Part shown: one piece after another, positions 17,679-25,330 of the stretch
How the letters are laid out: each line of letters begins with the position of its first letter
How positions within the stretch are numbered: the stretch's first letter is position 1
Source: Mesorhizobium sp. Z1-4
GTDB lineage: Bacteria > Pseudomonadota > Alphaproteobacteria > Rhizobiales > Rhizobiaceae
Direction of reading: 5' to 3'
Length of the DNA stretch: 64,000 nucleotides
Assembly (NCBI RefSeq): GCF_004000235.1
Contig: NZ_RCIO01000002.1
Coordinates: 504 to 64,503, forward strand
Notes under the pieces: generated by a model
What the model saw: only the letters and a program-made list of their open reading frames with translations
Databases searched by the model: none
What the model was told of the DNA's origin: nothing
Position numbers and translations under genes: made by a program

Positions 17679-18386
17679 TCATTGGTTCTCCCACTCCGTT
17701 CTCAGCCTCCAGTTCCCACCTATGTCCACCTTGCGCCGTTCATTGAGAACCGTCTGCTTAGGCCACTTTGGGCTAAGTGCACCCAAGGTGTCGGCGAAGG
17801 TTGTGTAGCTAGGAATGAAGCAAGCTTCATAAGTCAGGCTCTCAAAATCTAGCGACTCCCTATCTCCGACTTGAAGAAGAGTCATCTGATCTCGAATACG
17901 GCACATAGCAATAAGTTCCTCCTTCAAGTCGGCCCGTGCGTAGTTGAACCGGTCGCCCCCTAGTCGCTGCTCGACAATGGCGGAAATCCAATCGTCATCT
18001 GTTGACGACACTGGGTCGTTCGACTCTCCCGCATTTACGCGATGGAGGTGGGTGCCAACAGCTTCGAGCACATGGGTAGCTAGGGCCGAGTATTGGTGCA
18101 TCATCATGCGCGAGACAGTTTCGTGAAGCGTGGAGGTGGCACCCCTGCTCTGACGCTTAACTTCGTAGTCAAGGAGTAGGAGCGCGGCAAAGAACTCCAA
18201 CAGTTGAAGCCGGTGACCGATATTGCGGCAAAGTCGTTCGGCCATCCTCCGTTTAGGATCGGCGTATGGGGCGATCTGGCGCAGGAAAGCGACCCATGAG
18301 GCAATTCTCGTCGGCGGTATGTAGCCTATTTGGGCCTCGCCATCTAAATCGACCGCGATAGCTTGTAACCTCTGCATCTTGGCCAT
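17679..18386 (-). CDS. Hypothetical island protein
   Basis: 235 residues; starts at ATG 18386 or 18377. The sequence is soluble and helical: RMAERLCRNIGHRLQLLEFFAALLLLDYEVKRQSRG, HETVSRMMMHQYSALATHVLEAVGTHLHRVNAG, ADLKEELIAMCRIRDQMTLLQVGD. Histidine- and arginine-bearing helices and the size are in keeping with HEPN/abortive-infection helical proteins, but no R-x4-6-H motif is convincing. It sits between the Cys/His gene and the serine recombinase, all on the minus strand with short gaps, so one transcript is possible. Not recognised. Confidence 0.6.
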   Translation of the reverse strand: MAKMQRLQAIAVDLDGEAQIGYIPPTRIASWVAFLRQIAPYADPKRRMAERLCRNIGHRLQLLEFFAALLLLDYEVKRQSRGATSTLHETVSRMMMHQYSALATHVLEAVGTHLHRVNAGESNDPVSSTDDDWISAIVEQRLGGDRFNYARADLKEELIAMCRIRDQMTLLQVGDRESLDFESLTYEACFIPSYTTFADTLGALSPKWPKQTVLNERRKVDIGGNWRLRTEWENQ

Positions 18387-18410
18387 CCCCTTGAACCCGT
18401 GTTTGCGGCG

Positions 18411-19022
18411 TCATTCACGCGCCCGCTCTGTAGCTTCTGGAGCCGTTGCATCTCGAAGAATTCGGAAAACGCTCGCCCGACCTATCCCAAGCTCTGCCGC
18501 TATGGCGTCGGCCGTCTTGCCTTCCGATCGAAGCCTGATCACGTCCTTTGACTTCCGTCTAGCGGTCGGTGCGCGGCCCTTGTATTTTCCCTCAGCTTTC
18601 GCTTTGGCGATGCCCTCACGCTGCCGTTCCAGCATCAGCTCCCGCTCAAACTCCGCGATCGACCCCAAGAGGTTGAGCATCAGCTTCCCTGTTGGGCTGT
18701 CCGTATCGAAGTTGATAGCGAGGATGCGCAGGCCTACGGCCTTATCTCTGAGACGCTCTGTGATGGCTACCAGGTCGGCGACCGAACGCGCCAGACGGTC
18801 TAGCCTGGTGACAATCAGCGTGTCGCCCTCCCTAGCGTAGTCGATGCAGCGCTCCAGCTCTGGGCGCTTTGTGGTGACCGACGAAAGCTGCTCGTGGAAG
18901 ACCTTCGCGCAGCCGGCCTGATGCAGGTCGCGAAGTTGCGCCTCTAGGCCTGCCTTCTGGTCGGTGGTCGATGTGCGGGCATAGCCGATGAGCTGGCCCT
19001 GGGATGAAGATGCGGATGGCAT
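18411..19022 (-). CDS. Serine recombinase (resolvase/invertase family)
   Basis: 203 residues from ATG 19022 (GGAG nine bases upstream); a TTG five codons earlier is the alternative. The resolvase N-terminal domain starts LIGYARTSTTDQKAGLEAQL with the nucleophilic serine in YARTS (Ser18 from this start). TLIVTRLDRLARSVADL holds the conserved DRLxRS, and GSIAEFERELMLERQREGIAKAKAEGKYKGR is the long E helix. A C-terminal helix-turn-helix (TADAIAAELGIGRASVFRIL) binds DNA. Members resolve cointegrates or invert segments. It lies inside the island in addition to the tyrosine integrase. Confidence 0.93.
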   Translation of the reverse strand: MPSASSSQGQLIGYARTSTTDQKAGLEAQLRDLHQAGCAKVFHEQLSSVTTKRPELERCIDYAREGDTLIVTRLDRLARSVADLVAITERLRDKAVGLRILAINFDTDSPTGKLMLNLLGSIAEFERELMLERQREGIAKAKAEGKYKGRAPTARRKSKDVIRLRSEGKTADAIAAELGIGRASVFRILRDATAPEATERARE

Positions 19023-19043
19023 GATAGGACGCTCCAAGAGACC

Positions 19044-19071
19044 ATAAGGATCTTAGGAACTGTGATCCTAT
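19044..19071. promoter_or_regulatory. Dyad upstream of the serine recombinase (candidate res/operator)
   Basis: ATAAGGATC (19044-19052) and GATCCTAT (19064-19071) form an imperfect inverted repeat 22 bases upstream of the recombinase start. Recombination sites and autoregulatory operators of Tn3-type resolvases are usually in this place. The rest of the gap 19072-19400 shows no gene I can support. Confidence 0.4.
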
Positions 19072-19400
19072 CGTATCAAAACGTCAATCGATATTTCTGT
19101 GAGACTCAATACAGGCACCAAAAGCCAGACTCACATGGGCAAGGCCTAATGAGGCTGGCGGTCAAGCCATTGAGTCTACTGCCTTTTGCCGCTTGTAGCT
19201 GCCCCTGGGTCCGGTAAGCTCCGGTAATATCTGCTGAAGGTGGCATGTGCCTCCGCCGTCCCCGTGGGCGGCCTCGGGGGTGGAGGGGGGAAGCCCACGA
19301 ACTGCCACGTAAATTGGACCTCTAGAGTGAGCAACCCCTTGGAACTTTCCGGTTAGCGTCAGTGATGCTAGTTTTTCGTTGTTCGAATCGAGTCGGCCCA

Positions 19401-20672
19401 ATGACAATTGCCAACCTATCGGAAGAAAGTTTCAAGGAAATACTCTCGGCGAACCTTACGCCGTCCGCCACAATCAAAACACCCGAGCGATTATACGGTC
19501 GCGCCAAGTCGCTTACTCAGATTGAGCGGGCGCTCGCTTCACCCGGCAGGCAGGTTTTCGTCTACGGAGATCGCGGGGTTGGTAAGACATCATTGGCGCT
19601 GACCGCGGCCCACCTTCTTACGGCAGCTGAGCATCCCCCTATTTATGTGGTGTGTGATCGCGACAGCACCTTCGGCTCAGTCATGCAAGCGATCGGCAAC
19701 TTCGTCGTAAACGTCGAAGATCGGCTCGAACTCGGGGGAAAGCCACCGTCTGTCTCAGCGACGTTTGCGGGATTTGGTGGAGGATTCCAACCGGGCGGAA
19801 AAAAGACAGCCACCATCCCGACGCCTACCTCGATCAACGAGGCAATGGATGTCATCCGCTATGTGCGCGAGAAATTGCGTGGGAGGCTCGTGATCGTTGT
19901 GGACGAAATCGAGCGGATGGAGAGCAAGAGGGAGCGAGAAACATTCGCTGAGTTTATCAAAAACATACCCGAACTTGGCGATAGCACCTCCTTCATTTTT
20001 TGCGGCATCGGCTCGACCGTCGATGAGTTGATCGGCAACCACCCCTCAGCGGGCCGCATAATAGAGGCAATTCAACTTGAAAGGCTCCGACACAACTTTT
20101 TGTGGGAGATAATCCAAGGCGTTGCTGACAAGCTTGCCGTCTCAGTTGGCAACGAAGCGCTTGTTCGCATCAGCCAGATTAGTGATGGGTTCCCTCACTA
20201 CGTTCACCTGATCGGCGAATCCATGTTTTGGTCTGCCTTTGATGATCCAGAAAACGTGAGTTCTATCCGAGCACGCCACTTCAAGAGCGGAGTCGAGGGG
20301 GCACTATCTCGCGCTGAGCCAGTGCTCCGCTTTCAATACCAAAAAGCGACAATGAAAACGCGAAATACGGAGGATTACGAGGAAGCCCTTTGGTCCATGG
20401 CCGATACAACCTCCGACATGCGCCAAGTCACTGAGATTTACGATAGTTCCTACAAGAGGATAATGGCCAAGCGGGGCCAACGCATGCCTCTACCCCGTGA
20501 CAAGTTCAATCACCGCCTGTTGGCTCTAAGGGGGGAAAGCCATGGTCGCGTCCTAGTTGGATACGGCGCCGGGTGGTTTGGCTATCGTGAAAACATTCTG
20601 AAGGGATACGTACGCCTACGGGCGGAGAGCTGCGGCGTTCAGCTGGGGAGAGACCACGTTGTGCCAGCATAG
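19401..20672 (+). CDS. P-loop (AAA/STAND-like) ATPase
   Basis: 423 residues from ATG 19401; an ATG at 19365 is in frame, but neither has a clear Shine-Dalgarno. MTIANLSEESFKEIL precedes LYGRAKSLTQIERAL, the usual lead-in of ORC/STAND-type NTPases. Walker A is YGDRGVGKTS (Gly56-Ser64) and Walker B is RLVIVVDEIER (Asp168-Glu169). A sensor-like strand SFIFCGIGST follows. The C-terminal third (RFQYQKATMKTRNTEDYEEALWSMADTT) looks like a winged-helix region. Such ATPases power or gate effectors in defence systems. The next gene downstream on the same strand is an MrcB_N-HNH nuclease 200 bases on, a possible effector. The pairing is inference. Confidence 0.85.
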   Translation: MTIANLSEESFKEILSANLTPSATIKTPERLYGRAKSLTQIERALASPGRQVFVYGDRGVGKTSLALTAAHLLTAAEHPPIYVVCDRDSTFGSVMQAIGNFVVNVEDRLELGGKPPSVSATFAGFGGGFQPGGKKTATIPTPTSINEAMDVIRYVREKLRGRLVIVVDEIERMESKRERETFAEFIKNIPELGDSTSFIFCGIGSTVDELIGNHPSAGRIIEAIQLERLRHNFLWEIIQGVADKLAVSVGNEALVRISQISDGFPHYVHLIGESMFWSAFDDPENVSSIRARHFKSGVEGALSRAEPVLRFQYQKATMKTRNTEDYEEALWSMADTTSDMRQVTEIYDSSYKRIMAKRGQRMPLPRDKFNHRLLALRGESHGRVLVGYGAGWFGYRENILKGYVRLRAESCGVQLGRDHVVPA

Positions 20673-20874
20673 TAATGAAACAGTGCTGTGTAACATTGTC
20701 AAACGGTTCGGTTGTAAGTTACTGATTTTCATACTATTTGTGGCTCACGGAGCGCAATCCTCTCCTGGGCACTCTGGCGACGGGCTCAAGGACACACACA
20801 CCGATGGCGATAACGACCCGATCCTTGCACCCTGCTGACTTTTGCGGGAATGCTCTCTGCGGGGACGCTAGGCC

Positions 20875-21833
20875 GTGATCCGGGATACTCTTCTTGAAAT
20901 CAGCAATAGCTATCTGCTTGCCAAGACACAGCCATTCGCCGGTCATCCGCTCGGGGGCTTTCTGAGGAGCCAAGGCCCCGAGCAAATCCGCAGTTACGTC
21001 ACTGACCCGAGTTTCATTGTCTACGGAAGTAGCGGCAGCAGCGGCAGGTGGACGCATGTACCTTGGATTGGAATTTTTGACCCGGAGGTAACGACCGGAG
21101 CGCAGACCGGATGCTATCTCGTGTATCTCTTTTCCACCGACATGGAGCGCATCTATCTTTCAATGAGCCAGGGGACAACCGAGGTTAGCAATGAGTTTGA
21201 CCAGACAAAGGCTGCTTTGGCAGAGCTCGACCGTCGAGCTGCCCTCATGCGCGATCGTGTACCGGAGTACAAAGGGCGACTGACCCTCAAAGCTATTGAC
21301 CTGGCCGCGACGACCTATTTTCCACGCGGCTATGCTGCGGGCCTCGCTTTTGGGTTTGGGTACGATGCCAACGACATCCCCTCAGAGGACGATCTGCGAA
21401 AAGACCTTATTGAAGGCCTGCGGCTTTATCGGCTTCTTGTTAGTCGAGGTGGCGCCTCCCCACTCCATGAGAAGGACTTTGAGGACGAGCATGAAGACGA
21501 CGGCTCGTCGATAGAGCGACGAAGATACACTCGCCACCGCCATATCGAACGCAATAGCGCATTGCCCAAGAAAGCGAAGGCGTTCCATGGCTATAGGTGT
21601 CAGGCTTGCTGTTTCGATTTCGAATCCGCCTACGGCGAGTTGGGTAGGCATTATATCGAAGCGCACCACCTCACGCCATAGCGTCCTTGCCGGAGAACGC
21701 GGCGGTCCCGATGAACCCTGAGACGGACTTTGCGGTCCTCTGTAGTAACTGCCATCGTATGGTCCACCGCCCCCGGGAGCTCCTTACGGTCGAGGCGCTG
21801 AGAGCAATCCTGCAAAAAGGCAAGTCTTCCTAG
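20875..21833 (+). pseudogene. MrcB_N (DUF3578)-HNH endonuclease, frameshifted near the 3' end
   Basis: The frame from GTG 20875 gives 268 residues. Residues about 5-160 match an MrcB N-terminal-like domain (VPWIGIFDPEVTTGAQTGCYLVYLFSTDMERIYLSMSQG), the modified-DNA reader domain of McrB-type restriction proteins. The C-terminus begins an HNH nuclease: Cys242-x2-Cys245 then EAHHLTP, stopping at 21679-21681. Reading on one base back, the next frame continues NAAVPMNPETDFAVLCSNCHRMVHRP to a stop at 21831, which is exactly the missing second half of the HNH fold. So one base has been lost near 21678 (mutation or sequencing error). Intact, it would be a type IV-like restriction enzyme. The 3' end overlaps the convergent integrase. 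Confidence 0.8.
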
Positions 21834-23167
21834 CGTAGCCGGTCCGATTGCGTGCCGTCGGGAAGCGTCACGGACTCCACCAAGCGTCGCTTAGCCTTTT
21901 CCGGGTCCGGCCCTGCATAACCTCGCATGGCAAGGTCAAGAGACTTGGGGCGCTCACTTTTGGTATGGCCGATGACAGCAAGCAACGTCCACTCGTCAAA
22001 CTCCCTACGGCCTTCCTGCATGGCATTTCGAGCTGAGCGGATGAACCAGCGCCGGAAGGAATGGAAATCGACGTTTGACTTCATCTTTCCGTTGGGCCTC
22101 TCGTCCACCCCGTGGGAGCGTCGGTATCGCACGAACCTCTTAGCTGCAGGGTCAGAGCGCGTTTCACGCGAGGGCCCGACAGGGGGTAGACCGTCTATCA
22201 GGAAGTCCTCTTTCGCCCTGCCTGCCGTGCGCCGTTTCACTATGGAGGCGAGACCGCTGTGGATTGGAACTCGGCGGCGAGCGTTGTCCGTCTTGCCTGC
22301 CCAGACAAAGAACTCTCCGTCCGTACAGTCTCCAACCTGTAACTGACAAATCTCTTCCAGCCTCATACCGCTGAGCGCCGCTATCCGCATGACATCATCA
22401 AGCATCGGGCCTGCGGTTCCAGAGAGAAGCGTTCTAATCTCGGTATCTGTAAATGGGCGTTTCCCGCCATCTTGCTCGGCGTCTCGGCGTGAACGCGAAG
22501 GGGCTGGGAGCGATTGTCCTACCCACGGGTTCTCGGTGACGTAGCCCTTCTCCAGGAGCCAGAGCCAGTATTGCCGAATGAACCCCAGATAGGCCGCCGC
22601 CTTCTTGCCGCTTCGACCAACGGTTAGACTCTCGCTGATGAAGCCCCATGCAGCCTGGCGAGTGACTGCCTCTATCGCGACGGGAAGATGACTGTCTCGA
22701 AGCCAGTCCGAAAGCCAGCCAAGGGCTCGGCGGAAGTCCCCCTCCGATTTCATTCGGTAGCCGCGATGCTGGACAAAGGCGTCGGCATGATGGGAGAGCG
22801 GCGTCACCCTGCCGCTGGCGAGGTCGTAGAAGGCCTTGGCGACGGCATGACCTTTGGTAGCCACGATCTGCACGGCTCGCTCATGGACGGCGTACTGGGT
22901 TCCCTCGTCTTCCTTGTGGAGCCGATGTTGCAATGCCTCGGCTTCGATGGGGTCCTGTGACGTAAGAGCTTGGTCGGCTGCCGCGATGATGGCCTTCAGG
23001 CGGCTAACGATGGGCCATTTGCGGTCGTTTGCGAGTTTCAGGTCGGCGGTGTGGAGCGGGACAGTGAGCTTGCCCCGTCCTATCAGGTCGCGGAGCTTGG
23101 CGGGAACCTTGATGCGAACACGCCACTGCTGACCGTGCCACTCCAGATATTGCCGTGCGTTCGCCAT
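21830..23167 (-). CDS. Tyrosine integrase of the tRNA-Ser island
   Basis: 445 residues. The N-terminal arm-binding region starts ANARQYLEWHGQQWRVRIKVPAKLRD, followed by a SAM-like core-binding domain (residues about 120-215) and the catalytic domain. Active-site residues: Arg269 (ALSGMRLEEICQL), His369-x2-Arg372 (DFHSFRRWF), His401 (AVIGHTK) and the nucleophile Tyr417 (MRGYAGP). This is the P4-like family that targets tRNA 3' ends, in agreement with the repeat in tRNA-Ser. The start codon lies 97 bases from the right att repeat. Nothing suggests it is inactive. Confidence 0.95.
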   Translation of the reverse strand: MANARQYLEWHGQQWRVRIKVPAKLRDLIGRGKLTVPLHTADLKLANDRKWPIVSRLKAIIAAADQALTSQDPIEAEALQHRLHKEDEGTQYAVHERAVQIVATKGHAVAKAFYDLASGRVTPLSHHADAFVQHRGYRMKSEGDFRRALGWLSDWLRDSHLPVAIEAVTRQAAWGFISESLTVGRSGKKAAAYLGFIRQYWLWLLEKGYVTENPWVGQSLPAPSRSRRDAEQDGGKRPFTDTEIRTLLSGTAGPMLDDVMRIAALSGMRLEEICQLQVGDCTDGEFFVWAGKTDNARRRVPIHSGLASIVKRRTAGRAKEDFLIDGLPPVGPSRETRSDPAAKRFVRYRRSHGVDERPNGKMKSNVDFHSFRRWFIRSARNAMQEGRREFDEWTLLAVIGHTKSERPKSLDLAMRGYAGPDPEKAKRRLVESVTLPDGTQSDRLR

Positions 23168-23264
23168 TTAAGGTCATTGGTGCCCCATTTCGGTGCCCCA
23201 TGTGGATACCTGCATCGCAGGGAAGTCAAGTGGCTCAAGGCATAACGGCGCCCGGGGGAGAGTT

Positions 23265-23285
23265 TCCCTCCCTCTCCGCCATTTT
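23265..23285 (+). repeat. attR: second copy of the tRNA-Ser 3' end repeat
   Basis: Exact 21-bp match to 12508-12528. The bases further upstream (23240-23264) do not resemble the tRNA, so only the tRNA end is duplicated. Confidence 0.93.
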
Positions 23286-23409
23286 CCGTGTCTCGCATGA
23301 GTTCGCTTTGCTCATCGCTCCGATGGGCGGGCGGGAGCCTGGCCGCAGTCGCGGCCTGTGGCTTCGAGTTCGACGTTTCTCCCGAACCCTCAGCCGTCTC
23401 TTCTTGGGT

Positions 23410-23571
23410 GACTAAGGAGCTCGGATAGGCGGTATCGTCCAAAATTGGGGACGGTCGCCTGTTCCTCATCTCATTCGTCATGATCTGCAAATCAGTGGTC
23501 TTCGTGATGTTCAAGCGGGCGCAGAAGAATCGAGCAACTCGCAGATCATCTTGAGCCCCGCATTGACCGAG
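23410..23571 (-). pseudogene. Decayed second copy of the HEPN-like gene
   Basis: Bases 23410-23507 match the last part of the gene at 12621 (GATAGGCGGTATCGTCCAAA, then CATCTCATTCGTCA, then ATCAGTGGTCTTCGTGA; reverse-strand reading KTTDLQIMTNEM...LDDTAYPSSL versus KTTDLKKVTNEM...LDDTAYPSFL). Bases 23508-23571 match the stretch around 12986-13050 of the same gene. About 260 bases in between are missing and the start is gone. It lies outside attR at nearly the same distance from the att repeat as the intact gene is from attL. Confidence 0.8.
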
Positions 23572-23610
23572 CGCGTGCCTCGATTTCCATTTGTCGCATG
23601 TACAGCCACC

Positions 23611-23640
23611 TATAAAGTGGTATGGAGAATGCCACTTATA
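23611..23640. promoter_or_regulatory. Inverted repeat upstream of the 48-residue membrane peptide
   Basis: TATAAAGTGG and CCACTTATA form arms around an 11-base centre, 12 bases before the GTG start at 23652. This could be an operator or a 5' hairpin covering the ribosome site. Confidence 0.4.
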
Positions 23641-23651
23641 GGGAGATTGCT

Positions 23652-23798
23652 GTGACAGAGATCAGGAATCGAGGCGTCGCGCTTTCGGGTGACGAAGCCA
23701 GCGGGCGCGCATCGGCGGGGAGCAGCCTGCTGCCGATGCTGGTTGTCGGCCTTGTGCTGATCGTGATCGGTGCGGCCGTTGTCATGGCGGTTGTCTAG
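23652..23798 (+). CDS. Small single-pass membrane protein (48 residues)
   Basis: GTG start with AGGGAG about seven bases upstream. A polar N-terminal half (TEIRNRGVALSGDEASGRASAGSS) is followed by one strongly hydrophobic helix LLPMLVVGLVLIVIGAAVV to the end. Too short for most gene callers. It is outside the island, at the start of the conserved flank. Function unknown; single-helix peptides of this kind often regulate a membrane complex. Confidence 0.6.
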   Translation: MTEIRNRGVALSGDEASGRASAGSSLLPMLVVGLVLIVIGAAVVMAVV

Positions 23799-23951
23799 GC
23801 GCGGCCAAGGCTCGCCTAAGGGCTCATTCCGGTGACGCTTCCCGCGCAGCGCAATGACGGCTATTGCACCTCATTGCAAAGCGGGCGCGGTTGCCCGATT
23901 GTGATCGTCGCCGCAACGTATTGTTCGCGGCCTGGTACACGCGGGCGGCCC

Positions 23952-24176
23952 ATGAAATTTTTCGACCTCAGTGACGAGTTCTTCAGGCCGGCGTGGAAAC
24001 GTCTGCTTGTGGTGGCGATCACGGTCGGCTGGGCCTGTGTAGAGTTCTACGGGGGCGAAACGTTCTGGGGCGTGGTTTTTCTGGGTATCGGCGGTTATGC
24101 GGTCTATGCGCTGTTCGTCACATTCGACCCGGACAAGACGCCGGCGAAGGACGGCGAGCCGACCAACGGCGGCTGA
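23952..24176 (+). CDS. DUF3329-like small membrane protein
   Basis: 74 residues from ATG 23952 (MKFFDLSDEFFRPAWKRLLVV). Longer readings upstream are low quality. The motif FFDLxDxFFRPAWKR, then VVAITVGWACVEFYGGETFWGVVFLGIGGYAVYALFV, gives two membrane helices. This resembles DUF3329-type proteins found in many rhizobial genomes. The C-terminus is short and polar. Function unknown. It lies 122 bases upstream of the gtrB-like gene. Confidence 0.7.
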   Translation: MKFFDLSDEFFRPAWKRLLVVAITVGWACVEFYGGETFWGVVFLGIGGYAVYALFVTFDPDKTPAKDGEPTNGG

Positions 24177-24298
24177 GCTGATTGCATGCCATCCGCATGC
24201 CGGATGCTTCGCCGACGCTGGCCCCCCGCCGCAAATGGTTGCCCGGCCGATTGTGCGCCGCTAAGAGCGTGCAACTTCGCCGCTTACGAGGCATCGTC

Positions 24299-25330
24299 AT
24301 GAAGAACAGTTCGCCGCACTCGGCCGATCGCACGGTTGCCCTGTCAGTCGTGGTCCCCTGCTACAATGAAAGCGGCGGCATCGACGAACTTCACCGCCGT
24401 GTGAGCGAGGCCTGCCGGTCGACGGTGGAGGGGTCGTTCGAGATCGTTCTGATCAACGATGGATCGACCGACGGAACCCGGGACGAGATTTTTGCGCTGG
24501 CGGAGAGGGACCCGCATGTGGTGGGCCTCGACCTTGCGCGGAATTACGGCCACCAGATCGCGCTGACCGCCGGACTGGAGTTCTGCAAGGGCGAACGCGT
24601 TCTGATTCTGGACGCCGATCTTCAGGACCCTCCCGAATTGCTCGGGTCGATGATGGCCAAAATGGATGAGGGCTACGACGTCGTTTACGGCGTGCGGGAA
24701 GAGCGAGCCGGGGAGAGCTGGTTCAAGATCACGACCGCGTCTGCGTTCTACCGGCTGCTCGGGCGACTTTCGGAAGTGGAGATCGCGGCGGATGCCGGTG
24801 ACTTCAGGCTAATCGGCCGGCGGGCGCTGGATCACCTGAATGCAATGCCGGAGCGCTTCCGGTTCATTCGGGGCATGGTGAGCTGGATCGGCCTGAAGCA
24901 GGCCGCTTTTCCCTATAAACGCGAAGCCCGTTTCGCAGGCACCACGCATTACCCGCTGCGCAAGATGGTGATGCTGGCGCTTGATGCAATGACCAGCTTT
25001 TCGGTCGTGCCGCTGCGGTTTGCGTCCTATCTCGGCGTGGCCTTTGGTTTTCTCGGTATTCTGATGACCGGCTATGCGCTCTTTTCATGGGTTGCGGGCG
25101 ACGTTGTTCCCGGCTGGACGAGCCTGGCGTCGATCGTTCTCGTGCTGGGCAGCGTTCAGCTGTTCGTGCTTGGCATATTCGGCGAATATCTGGGGCGTAT
25201 GTATATGGAGACCAAACGCCGGCCGCTCTATTTCGTCAACGAAATCTCGGTGCGGCCCGAGCTGCTCGAAGCGCCCCGCGCCAAGGTGAAGGGGAGTGCG
25301 AAAGCGAAGTCCGGGGCTGCAAATGGATGA
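24299..25330 (+). CDS. Family 2 glycosyltransferase, GtrB/DPM1-like (polyprenyl-phosphate sugar synthase)
   Basis: 343 residues from ATG 24299 (GAGG seven bases upstream). The GT-A domain starts LSVVVPCYNESGGIDELHRRV and carries INDGSTDGTRDEIF, the nucleotide-binding DxD-type site DADLQDPPE, and DAGDFRLIGRRALDHLN. Two C-terminal helices (FASYLGVAFGFLGILMTGYALFSW and LASIVLVLGSVQLFVLGIFGEYLGRMY) anchor it in the inner membrane, as in GtrB/ArnC/DPM1. It loads a sugar on undecaprenyl phosphate. The stop overlaps the start of the methyltransferase, and a GtrA-type flippase is nearby on the opposite strand, so a glycan-modification unit is likely. Confidence 0.92.
   Translation: MKNSSPHSADRTVALSVVVPCYNESGGIDELHRRVSEACRSTVEGSFEIVLINDGSTDGTRDEIFALAERDPHVVGLDLARNYGHQIALTAGLEFCKGERVLILDADLQDPPELLGSMMAKMDEGYDVVYGVREERAGESWFKITTASAFYRLLGRLSEVEIAADAGDFRLIGRRALDHLNAMPERFRFIRGMVSWIGLKQAAFPYKREARFAGTTHYPLRKMVMLALDAMTSFSVVPLRFASYLGVAFGFLGILMTGYALFSWVAGDVVPGWTSLASIVLVLGSVQLFVLGIFGEYLGRMYMETKRRPLYFVNEISVRPELLEAPRAKVKGSAKAKSGAANG

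Larger units (their letters stand above)
12508..23285. mobile_element. tRNA-Ser-integrated genomic island (about 10.8 kb)
   Basis: The left boundary is the 3' end of the tRNA-Ser gene and the right boundary is a 21-bp exact copy of that end. A P4-like tyrosine integrase lies about 100 bases inside the right copy. The cargo between is lower in GC than the flanks, is mostly made of unknown genes, and includes a serine recombinase, a P-loop ATPase and an HNH nuclease. No conjugation genes are seen, so it is an integrative element that depends on others for transfer, or a defence/satellite island. The direct repeat is read directly from the sequence; the mobility class is inference. Confidence 0.93.

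Noticed and set aside
21670-21690. Programmed -1 frameshift in the HNH gene
   Set aside because: The sequence at the shift point (ACGCCATAG) has no slippery heptamer and no evident stimulatory structure; mutation or sequencing error is simpler.
23083-23415. Protein-coding frames across attR
   Set aside because: They join the integrase 5' end, the att repeat and unrelated flank in frames without domain content.
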